DNA of 64,000 nucleotides from Progne subis subis (taxonomy: Eukaryota > Chordata > Aves > Passeriformes > Hirundinidae), in contig JAKJHU010000084.1 in assembly GCA_022316685.1 (NCBI GenBank), positions 629,001-693,000 on the forward strand, written 5' to 3'. Positions 54,086 through 64,000 of this stretch are shown here, in pieces. A model generated the notes under the pieces. That model was not told where the DNA came from, searched no databases, and was given only the letters and a program-made list of their open reading frames with translations. How positions within the stretch are numbered: the stretch's first letter is position 1; every line of letters starts with the position of its first letter. The translations under genes and the position numbers were made by a program.

Positions 54086-54322
54086 GTCTTCAGGTCATCC
54101 TTCCTGAGTACCTGCAAGAGCATTTTGTGCAGGCAGCTCTGAGCTACATTGCCTGCAATTCAGAGGGGGAGTTCATCTGCAAGGACAATGACTGCTGGTG
54201 TCAGTGTGGCCCCAGATTCCCAGAGTGTAACTGTCCCTACATGGACATTCAAGCCATGGAAGAGAACCTGCTCCGCATAAGTGAGACTTGGAATGCATAC
54301 AACAGTGAATTTGAAGACTCTG
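54086..54322 (+). CDS. BRINP3: BRINP3 coding exon D, cysteine cluster (probably exon 7)
   Basis: Internal exon of 237 bp. It follows acceptor atttccttaag, completes a Gly codon with two bases, reads 78 codons from LQVILPEYLQEHFVQAALSY to NAYNSEFEDS, and ends one base into the next codon before donor gtgaga (phase 1 in and out). Seven cysteines lie within about 30 residues (IAC, FIC, NDC, WC, QC, PEC, NC), the EGF-like cysteine cluster that follows the MACPF domain in BRINPs. The NSEGEFICKDNDCWC wording matches BRINP3; BRINP2, as recalled, has SSEGELVCKENDCWC. The next coding exon, the large terminal one, is more than 9.6 kb away and not in the window. The acceptor is somewhat weak (purine-rich aag). 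Confidence 0.95.
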
Positions 54323-54441
54323 GTGAGATTTATTTATTTATTTATAATTTTATTTTTCTCCTCTTTGGCTGTATCTCATAGAATGGTTTGGCTTTCAACT
54401 GGCCCGATCCGTGTTGTCTTTACAACTCGCTCATACCACGT

Positions 54442-54883
54442 TGATGCCTTGGGAAGGCTGACCTGGAGCAGAGACTGGACAGAGCTAGAGAATAAATTAG
54501 GTACTTATTGAAAAGCCTTTAGGATACACCTTGGGTAGGACAAGAGCCTGCCCAGGGCTACACCCCACGTGGACTCAAAATGGTCACAAAATGGTTGGCT
54601 GGTCACGAGGTTTCACACTTTTATAAGTTTTGGTTCGTTTGCGTATTGGGGTTTAATTGTCCAATCACAGCTTCAGGTTGTGAGGTCCCATCCCTCTTGT
54701 TCCTCCCTTCAGTCCACCGTTGTTTGTGCTTTTGTGCGTAAAAGTTGTTCCTTGGTCTTCAGCAGGAAAAAGGTTTGTTCTGTCTACCTACTCTGTGAGG
54801 AGTTTACTAACAGTTATTATCAGAACTACACCGCTAAGTAGCACAGAATCTGAAAAACATGAGAGCTGAAACTTAAGGCATCA
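54442..54883 (-). mobile_element. ERV solo LTR, second copy of the TGATGCC family
   Basis: This 442-bp element has perfect 7-bp inverted termini TGATGCC and GGCATCA. It is similar throughout to the split copy at 32437-33540. In the minus orientation it has a canonical TATAAAAG box (54618-54625) and a near-AATAAA hexamer about 120 bp further on, so it is antisense to BRINP3. Flanks acgt and acat suggest a decayed 4-bp target duplication. It lies 119 bp after exon D. Confidence 0.8.
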
Positions 54884-55141
54884 ACATTAGTTTTTCCTTA
54901 ATGCATCAAGGCTTCTTTCATACATCATTTCAGCTGTCCTGATCATCAGAACTTCCCATCCCACAGAGAATGGGAACTACAGGTAAAATCATCTTCTGAA
55001 CAACGGTTTTCACAACTCTACTTGTTCACTTGTGCTCTCAGAAACAGCTGCCTAGCCAGATGGTGGGAAAAGTAAGGACAGCTCAGCAGACCTGGGAAAA
55101 ATTGTTGAGAAAAAAGAGAATTGAGGGAGATAAGGAAAAGT

Positions 55142-55330
55142 AAACAAACAAACAAACAAACAAACAACCAAAACACCAACAAAAACCCCCAAAAACAAAC
55201 AAACAAACAAACCCAAACCAACCAACAAACAAAAAAAACCCGAACTCCCCCAAAAAACCCCAAACCCAAACAAAAACAAACAAACAAACAAACAAAACAA
55301 ACCAAAACAAACCAAAACAAAACCACACAG
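55142..55330 (+). repeat. A/C-rich low-complexity tract with (CAAA)n
   Basis: About 190 bp of A and C with repeated caaa units and some C-runs. The complement encodes spurious hydrophobic Phe/Cys/Leu/Val frames. Confidence 0.95.
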
Positions 55331-56582
55331 GTTTTAAAGAGTTTTATTGGAGAAAGAACAAATCTGTAGAAGAGGAGGAAGACCATACAGTGGTCAAGGA
55401 ATGAGTAGAATAAATATCAGCAAAAGAGTATGAATGGACAATACTTAATATACATTCATTTTTATATTTCTTGTTTTATGGCTAAAGACGGATTCCTCGG
55501 TTTAAGAGGACTGAAAATTTCAAGAGACCTTGTATCAGTTAAAACTTCATTTGTTGCAACTTTTAACCTGATGCTGTTTTTCACCTGAGTCTGTTTAGAA
55601 GCTCTGAGGCCCTTTTCACATCCCCACTCTTGCTTTTAGCAGGAGGACATCATAACTTACAGTATTTCTTCTTGGAGAATCACAGACATCTCTGACTATA
55701 AAAGCATGAACTCATATGTTGTTTTTGTGTACGTTTGGATGCACTTCCCCAAGGACTAGTTTGACACTTTTAATTATTTGTGGAGTCATGTTATCATTTA
55801 CTACTTTGCAAACTAGGGCAAATGTATTAGACTCTTTGGATACTGACTCTATCTTCTCTTCGTATTTTGCCATATTTTGCCCTATCTGATGGGGCTGTGA
55901 CACTGTTCAGTGCCTGCAGAGTGTCCTTTGTAGACACCTACTCCACGGCAATTTTAGTCAAGCTGGAAGAACACCCACATCTGGATCTGTGGAGGATTCT
56001 TAACAGCAAGCTCTGTATTGGACATCAAGTTAATTATGAGTTTGAATCATTGTCAGCTACATTTCTAGTCCTATGCTCAGGTCTGTGACATGAATGTCAG
56101 GGGAAAATTGGTAAGAGTTACATTCTGGGCTTTTAAAAGAGCCTTTAGCTCTGCTGGGTGAATCACTAAAATGCCAGCTTCACATATATCTGTCAATTTG
56201 GTAATTGCTAGTCGGTGTGGTTACTAAGAAGTGTGAAATTTAGGTTATTAGCATTATTAAGACATATGCCACACTCCCCTCTTTATCCCTTGAAATATTT
56301 TAATAATTTTTAATCTAATAAGTATACTTGACTTCCAAAACTCAGAGGTAGCTTAGAATATTTCTGCTTTTATCTCATAAAGTGTTTTGCATTAAGATGT
56401 TCATGGGAGGATGAGATACGTAACCTCGTATGGGTCTGCACCTGGAAAAAAGCTGGCGTGTGAATTTTTGATTGATAACTTAGTCATTGAGCAGCCACCC
56501 TCATATAAATCATATATTACCACTGAGCAACCCTTCCAGTGCTATCACACATGGTCTGTGAGCATTTCCAGCCACACTGATT

Positions 56583-56735
56583 TTTATAATATAATAGAAC
56601 ATAATAATATATAATAAGATATTATAATATTATAATATAATAATATATAATAATATATAAAATATAATATATTTAATATATAATAATTTATATTGATATA
56701 CAATAATTTATTATATATACATATATACTTCATAA
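56583..56735. repeat. AT-only stretch of ATAATA/TATAAT units
   Basis: Nearly pure A/T over about 150 bp with repeated ataatatata-type units, strongly self-complementary. Confidence 0.9.
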
Positions 56736-57411
56736 CCATTGAGACATATTCCGAAACATGAGCAATATTCGCGTGATGAAAAATTATTAGCAAATATCAG
56801 TGTGATCTGATCCCTGTTAACAGCAGGTTCTGGGGACAAAAGTGACCTTTATTAAGGAAAACTAAAAATCTGCTAAGTCTTTGTCTAAATCAGTGGAAGT
56901 CAGCTTCTGAGAAAACAGTATGTTGCTTTATTATAATCTCTAAAAAATAAGTTCACCAGAAAGGAGGCCAGATTATGCAGTAATTTCAGTTTGAGCAGGA
57001 AGGGGCAAAATAATCCAGAGCACTCACTGCTGGCACATACAGTCTACTATTAATGGCAGAGGAATTAATGAACTAATGAATTCCCTTCTATGACACTGTG
57101 AACTTCAGAGTCAACTACAGGTAATTACAAGAGAATTACTTTTTTACTTTTTCTGCTTCTAAACCCTTTCTTAACTTACATGTTACAAAATAGTCTTTTG
57201 ACTCCAGAAACGAATCCTGTCCCCTGATACAGACTTGTAAGACTGACTGGGTTCACTTGAGGCCGTCCACAGTGTCTGTGGGCAGGATTTAGTTGGAAGA
57301 GGAAGAAGTAAATCTTCTATTTAAGATGGTTTATTTACTCTCTGCATTATTTTTCCTTCTGTCTGTTCAAGATAAAACAACTGAGGAAGGTTTTGGGGTT
57401 TTTTTTTTTGA

Positions 57412-57755
57412 AGAAAGAATGAGAAGGCTGGGACTGTTCAGCCTGGAGAAGAGAAGGCTCAGGGACAATGTCTATAAATACCTGAAGGGAGAATTCAAAC
57501 AGGACAGAGCAAAGCTCTTTTCAGTAGTGCCCAGCAACAGGACAAGGGGAAATGGGCAGAAACTGGAAAACAGGAGGTTCTCTCTGATCAGCAGGAAAGA
57601 GTTTTTCACCAGGAGTGACCTAGTACTGGCATAGTTTGCCCAGGGAGGTTTTGGAGCCTCCATTCTTGGATTTATCCTAAGGTTGACTGGCTGTGGTCCT
57701 GGGCAGCTGGGTCTAGGTGACCTTGCTTCAGCAGGGGTTTGGAGCAGGGGTTCTT
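57412..57755 (+). mobile_element. CR1 LINE 3' fragment with ORF2 remnant
   Basis: The sense frame at the left reads [18 protein letters not shown] and then YKYLKGEF, the CR1 ORF2 C-terminus, followed by non-coding CR1 3' sequence (caacaggacaaggggaaatg, gtttgcccagggaggttttgg). Confidence 0.88.
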
Positions 57756-58650
57756 CACCATCTCAGCCATTCTGTTGCTCTGTGATCAAAGAATTGTTCT
57801 GGTTTCCAGGCAGGAAGCCTCTGGTCTGCAATCTGGGCCTGCTGGTAGTGACAATTCTCTTTGGAGCCACTCTGACTATCACAGATTACATGATCCAAAC
57901 ACATCCCAGTTCATATTGCGCTATTTGTCCTTGTGTCCCTCACTCAGGCTCTTCTGGCACTTTTTAACTACTCAAATCCCATTTTGGAGGATGTGCAGCA
58001 ATATGTTATTTATCTCTTAGTAAATTTGGCTGCCTTTTTCACCTCTCTAGCTGCCCTCCAGCAATAAATACTTGATCACCATGAGCTCTGTACAACCTCT
58101 TGGTGTCAGGTTACATACCAAGATCTTAAAGAAATTACAAGAGCTACTTCAAATTGTTTACTCTGAACCATCTGCTTATCCTTGATCAGATCTTGTGGCC
58201 TCCAGACTACCACTACCCAAGAAAATGAGCAGCTGTTTCCTTATCAAAAATCCGTAGGAAAGCTGCTCCCCCTTTATTAACAAATTTCCTTTAGTTTCTC
58301 GAGGCGTTTGGCTGACTTACTGTGTATGTGAAGTTCTCCCTGAGACCATCATTCCAAAAAGCCGTGTTCTTACCACTAACATGCAGCCTAAAAATAATCA
58401 AGCAGTGTTCCATTTATCTTTGCTGATGTGCATGAAAGCAGCCTTTCACTGGATTTTGTAGCCTGAAAGGACACTTTATTTAAACAATTTAAATGAAAGC
58501 AATTTTCTTTTAAGGTGATCTGGTTGTTGACATTGGAGAAAAAAATTGTAGTAGTCCCTGTAGTGTGATTTCATTTTTTGGAATTAAAAAGGCTATCAAA
58601 ATAAATAAGGACACGAATGATAATGTTTCTCAAACAATAGAAAATGGCAA

Positions 58651-58678
58651 TTTTTTTTTTTTATTTTTTTTTTTTTTA
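58651..58678 (+). repeat. T-rich tract
   Basis: T-run interrupted by one A. Confidence 0.9.
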
Positions 58679-59859
58679 ATCACTATCATTTATGAGACTT
58701 CCTGGAAGCATAAAAATAAAATCTTCCATCAAGCATTTATTTTCACACATCTGACATGCAATGGCATCTCATTGCCTTATCTCTACATATTTCACAATAT
58801 CCTGAACAATGGATTTTTTACCCCCCTTGAAGGCAACAAAGTCCCTTTTGGAATATTTCCTTGGAAAGCATAGTATTGGGAGATGTACAATAAATATTAG
58901 GATAAATAATTTCAAAGTAGCTTTGAAACTACAAATTCATTCTCTCAAACATTTAGTTTAAATACCGGCCAAGAAGGAAGGAAAGAAAACACCCAGCACA
59001 AACTGGATAGAAATTTTCCTGTCACAGCTGGGCTCAAAGGTGATTTAGTGAAGCACTGAAATATGTGTGACTCATTTGTAGTCCATTAACTTCAGGGGTT
59101 CTGACTTGGATGTCCAGCAGAAGCTTTAGTGGAGCAGAGCCAGAGCCATTGAGGCCCTTGAAAGGTTTGACCACTGAACACAAACACTTCTCACTCCAAC
59201 AGACACACGTGGCTTCACAGAGAGAATTAATCAAAAGTCACCTTGCAAATATTTTGAGATGCATCTGTCTACAAGTTTAAATGACAAACAGCTTCTCAAG
59301 ATGTCAGGTTTGATTTTTTCAGTCACTTCTGCATCTGCTTCACAGAGATAATTCGAAAGGTAAATTTCCGTATCACAGAAAGTGCAAGTGATGGAAGTAC
59401 AGCCAAAGTAAATTGATATTAACTTTCACATTAATATTTGCTGAAACTGTTTTTCATTGTCCATCCATTTGCCATCACTGCTTAGATTGCAAAGTACTAA
59501 CAGAAATGAATTGCTGGTGCAAGCTGTTCTTAAATCCCTGGTTTCATTGGATTTGGATTTCATGTCTAATGCATTCCATAATTCCCTAATAACTCTGGGA
59601 TGTCTTGCTATTGAGCATTGGTTACCCTTTGCATATAGAGACTTAAAATCATCTGAAAAAAAGGCACAGTTTTGAAAGGTTCACCTGAAAAAGAGGTCTG
59701 AACCTCAGCTAATACACAGCACTGCATAGATGCTAACAAAGTTTTTTTGTTTGCTCAGCACAGGTTGCTTTGGAGACTTTGGAGTCCAGTTCCTCAGTTC
59801 AATTATATTTTCCCCTTTCTTTACAGTGATCGAATTAACAATGTTCCCAAAATCCCTTG

Positions 59860-59863
<4 letters not shown>

Positions 59864-59891
<28 letters not shown>
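59864..59891 (+). repeat. A28 homopolymer
   Basis: Uninterrupted A-run. The sequence to its left has no gene-like frame that would make it a retrocopy tail. Confidence 0.9.
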
Positions 59892-59895
<4 letters not shown>

Positions 59896-61895
59896 TGAAA
59901 GGGTTGGAGAAAGTGGATTCTAATAAAGGAGATTATAATCTTATTACTGAATTAAATATCAGTAATACTGAAGATGAGGAAGACCAACCATTTCATTATT
60001 TTTGGGGGGCAGAATTTGCATCCTATATAATTACTTCTATGCAAAATCTACAGAAAATAGTAGGAAAGATCATCTTCTGCACTACATAATCTGCAGTGAG
60101 ATTTAGAGAACTATCTATTTAATAGTGTAAAGAATTTACATTTCCATCTTCAAAACTGAAAAATGTGGAAACCCACTATATTTTGCCGATACACTTTCCT
60201 AACTATCACTTCCCCTTCAGCTCGTATTTTCGCAGATGAAGTAAACACATGCTGTAAAATACCAACTTTGGAACAAGAAAGGCTCTTTCCACTAAGCACA
60301 TCTGCTTCCCAGATCCGTGAAACTGGTTTAGGAAAGCGAAGCACAACTGAAGATTGACCAACCCTTTGTAGTCACACACTGTATCTTTGTAAAACAGGAA
60401 TCCTGCCCTCACTCCTGGCTTTTGCACTGTTTCTTGAGGAGTACTCTGATCCCTGTTTTCACAGGGGAAGTTGCTTCCAACAGCCAGGCTGCAAACTGTT
60501 GTAAAATACAACAAAATCAAAGCTGGAAATTAAAGGTTGGCTTGCACCTGGAAGTGCAGGTGCTCAGGGGAGAATTCCTTACACTCTCTGCCAGCCTCAT
60601 CTGTTTGTTACAGATGGACAGTACTGCCTCAGTGATTGCTGACGCTGTAAAGAAGCTGCAAAATAGGAATTCTAAGATTGTTCCAACATCAGAGACAGTC
60701 CGACAGTCAATCAATACACCCACCCACAGCCAGTGATCATATTTGGTCTCAAAATCTACACAAATCTCTTAGTACTTTTTAGAAAAGAGAATTATAGTCA
60801 TAATTCTTGCATGTAGATACTCCTAGATGCTGAACACATAGCAATACAGAGTGGTACATTTGTTGAGTTTCTTTTTCAATCATTTTTTGTAGCAATCAAA
60901 AAAATAATGGATACAGCTGGACGACTTAATTTGCTAAAAATATACTGATGCTTTGAGAAAACGGGTGCAAAGCCAGGCAGTTAAACAAAATATAGTTATA
61001 TCTTTAACTTAGATTTAAATAGACTAAATTTCAAGTTAGAAAAAAGTAATGTAAATGAATTTAAATAGACTGTCCAGTTCTGAAGACAAAAACCTTAGAG
61101 ACGTGATGCACAGAATTATGAGGAAGGCCAAAGACAAATTCAGTTCTTCAAGATCAAATGTGAATTACAACATAGGCACAGGGGGCAAGAAGTCTGCACC
61201 ATCAGATGAGTACTAGCTTTTTCACCATTTCATACACTATTGTTCTGGAATCACCTTAATTGTGGATTATATTGATATCTCCTGACATTGCATTAAGGAA
61301 TGCATCCAGTGGGACAGTCTTTCTCCTCCTCTTCACCAGACAAGCATTTTAAACCACTGCTGTCATGCTCTTTCTGATGGACAACTCCAGAAGAGCTGCA
61401 GAAATTCTGCATTCAGTCGGTGAAGTTTAATCTTACAAATCCATCATCTAGTCAGAAAAAATCAAGCATAATTTTGTTTGCCACCCCAATAAGGCACAGG
61501 TTTTTGCTATTCCTGTGGCACAAATCCTTTCTTTAAAACTGCTTTAGCAGAAGAGGACACCATGGGATTCCTTTTTATTGCCTCTCCCTTCGTCCAGATC
61601 AAACTCACCTGGCTGACAAGTAAAAAAGGGAATTCTTCCCAGCAGCCAAGCTTGTAGATTTACATAATGGAGACACTGACCTGGGTCCCAGTCTTCTTCC
61701 TTCTTACCAGCAGTAATAATGACAAACCTAAGAGCTAAAAAATGCCCTCAATAACCCTTGTGTAAAATACAGTGATGATGTCTTAAAGAAATTCAGACTG
61801 CCATTTAATCTCTAGCTAAAAATTATCTTGGCATTTATAGTGTTTGCTATGGTTCTTCTGTTATAAGAGAAGAGAAAATAACCACCCCCTGCCAA

Positions 61896-61931
61896 CCCCC
61901 CCCCCAAAAAAAAAAAAAAAAAAAAAAAAAA
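61896..61931 (+). repeat. C10-A26 tract
   Basis: Ten C directly followed by 26 A. Confidence 0.9.
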
Positions 61932-63794
61932 GCCCCAGGAAAGCTCTCACCCCAAAAAAGGGCAACAAAAATGCCTCAAAGAGAAACTACATTCCAAGAT
62001 GGACATTTCAAAACAGGTACCAAATGTCTCATTTATACCTGTTTCAAATTACTTAAAAAGAAGTAAAGGGGCATAAGGGAACTGCAGGCATAATTTGGAA
62101 ATATCAGTTTAAACAGAGATGTTGTGTTGTACCCTCTGATCAGAAGAAAATTTCTGAATTTATAATGGAAAAAAGATGCCCAGACTGATTTTCAGACCCT
62201 ATGTTGAGATTCCAAATCTTAAATAACGTCACAAGATGACAAGTTTTGACTTGGCATCACAGACAGACTATAAAACCACAGGCCCACTCCATCATTTTCA
62301 GTGAAGGCAGTTTGCAGCAGAAGTCCTGTCTTATCCTGTGACATATTCCTGCTTTTCCAGCTGCTGCAATTCAATTAAAATGCATATAAAATAAGACTAA
62401 AAAGGAAATCTGGAATTCAAACTGAATGCTGGAGGATTTCTTCAACTTATAGATACCACAAATCTAACCTTGCTGTCTGAAAAGTTTTGTTTTTGTGGGT
62501 GTGGGAGGATGCCCCTCCACGGGTCCTTGCGCAGAGCCCACGCCAGTTGTGCCCGGGTCACTCAGCACAGTCTGTCTCTCTCTGCTGACCAGGGGAGACC
62601 CATTGCCATGCAAAGTGAGTCCCATTCAAAATCCTAATTGAAAGACTTCGTGTGAACAATCTGAACTGACTCACTGGCAGTTGAAGGTGTTTTTTAATCG
62701 CTGAGAATAAAGACTTCGATCAATATGGTTCAAACTATTTGCCCCTGAGCAGTAGAGTGGTGGTTTGCTCTCAAATGCCACTTACAGCCTCAGGCTCCGG
62801 GCCAAGAAAATTTAGCCCCCTGAGTTCTTAATATAATTATTGTTTTCTCTATTGTCTTGCGGGGGTGTTAATTTGCCTCCCAGTAATTAACTTCCCTCTG
62901 TGGTTGTCAGGGAGTTTAATCAATAACGTGAACAGATACACCAAGCTGCTGCTCCTTCTGTGACTGATGCTCCCCTCCTGCCTCGTCCACTCCTGTGGAG
63001 GTGTCACTGTTTTAATAAAATGAACAGGTGGGATGTGCATAATTCCTTTGGAGGGTCAGTGTCTAAATTGTTCTTGTCCTACTTCAGAAATTATGGTACA
63101 GTCGATATAATTGCCCCTGTTCCAAAACTAAAAGCATTATACAACTCCTGCTAAAGCTGCACCTGGCAAATCAACTTTAATAAGTTTCACATGGCATTGC
63201 ACTCTGTGATACTTCAAATATTGTGATGACATTGTAATAAGAGGAGGAGCAGAAGGCTTGATCTAATATAATTCTACTTATGTCCACCTTGTACAGGACA
63301 TAATGTAATTCCCTTCAAAGCTAGTGACAAAATCCCCTCATTCTTAGTGGAATTCTAATCTGCCTTGGCAGCTTTGGGCTGTCTTTATTAAGAGTGATGT
63401 CACTGTGTGGCCTCTCTTTTCTTCTAGGGCAGTGTTGTCTGTATTCATAGCTTCTTAAATCTTCTCCTGGAACAGCTTAGCACTGGTTACTTACTTCAAT
63501 GTGTTTTCCAAGAACATTTCTTGGTTTCACTCATTCTCTTCCCCCCTTTATCTTCCTGTGAATCATTATATGTTTGCTTACCCTACCCAGTTTTCAAACT
63601 GTAGGAGTTCCCAGCATGTTCAGTTCAGGTAAATTTTGGACTGACAGAGGTTATATCTATATCTGCCCATAAGGAATATGTCATATGGATTAAGTGAATT
63701 TATAGTTCTGTAGAAAGATAATAAAGGACTTTGGGACATCCATGTTGCAGGACTACTTCTAAACCACATTGGAGTAATAAAAATGTTTACAACA

Positions 63795-63810
63795 CCCCCC
63801 CCCCCCCCCC
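63795..63810 (+). repeat. C16 homopolymer
   Basis: Sixteen C in a row; G-run on the opposite strand. Confidence 0.9.
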
Positions 63811-64000
63811 AAATAACCTGTAGATAATTTTTTAAGACATTTTTCTTGAAAGCTAGTCTGTGATTTCCAAGGAACATATCTTTGAAGGGCAGTGATAGGA
63901 ACATTTTTAAAGGAGTAGTGAACCAAAAGCATACCTGAAAGCAAACTTGACTGGATGAAGGGAAAGTCCTTCAAACACTGAGACTTACAGAGACAGCTGT

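Larger units (their letters stand above)
54323..64000 (+). other. BRINP3: BRINP3 intron after exon D (partial)
   Basis: No further BRINP3 exon is present, so the intron exceeds 9.6 kb. Contents: an LTR at 54.4-54.9 kb, an A/C-rich tract at 55.14 kb, an AT-only stretch at 56.6 kb, a CR1 fragment at 57.4 kb, A-tracts at 59.86 and 61.9 kb, and a C16 run at 63.8 kb. From 57.8 to 63.8 kb I see no gene. Confidence 0.85.

Noticed and set aside
55018..55386. Minus-strand frame that looks like membrane segments (Phe/Cys/Leu/Val)
   Set aside because: Complement of a CAAA-type simple repeat; hydrophobicity is an artefact of base composition.

Overview
This is vertebrate, almost certainly bird, nuclear DNA. 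Four separate exons with clean GT-AG boundaries and compatible phases encode consecutive parts of one BRINP-family protein. The best match is BRINP3 (FAM5C), on the + strand. The introns carry about a dozen 3'-end fragments of CR1 LINEs and several endogenous-retrovirus LTRs. This CR1-dominated, SINE-poor repeat content is typical of birds. The LTR that starts TGTCCTGGTTTGAAA resembles LTRs common in songbird genomes, so a passerine is likely; that last point rests on memory of such repeats.

Layout. Positions 1-22667 are intron: T-tracts, an A/C-rich tract at 8.65 kb, three CR1 fragments and one copy of a 196-bp unclassified repeat. Exon A (22668-22858) encodes the middle of the MACPF domain and ends inside the YGTHF...GG signature. 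Intron A-B (9331 bp) holds the second copy of the 196-bp repeat, an LTR, two CR1 fragments and, just before the next exon, 47 perfect GGGAA units. Exon B (32190-32380) is followed 56 bp later by a nested pair of LTRs. Intron B-C (18372 bp) is mostly unannotated sequence with CR1 pieces. Exon C is 50753-50858. Intron C-D (3227 bp) contains a 720-bp CR1 with a decayed reverse-transcriptase end. Exon D (54086-54322) encodes a cysteine cluster and is followed 119 bp later by a second copy of the older LTR. From 54323 to 64000 is intron. The large last coding exon expected for BRINP3 and the signal-peptide exons are not in the window.

Spliced together, the four exons give 725 nt, roughly residues 79-320 of a protein that is about 766 residues long in mammals. 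No other protein-coding gene, tRNA, rRNA or CRISPR array was recognised; the remaining open frames are low-complexity or repeat-derived. The most unusual feature is a strong-looking cryptic 3' splice site at 31816-31817. It would extend exon B by exactly 372 nt (124 codons), in frame and without a stop, translating the GGGAA repeat into an EGKGR pentapeptide array inside the MACPF domain.
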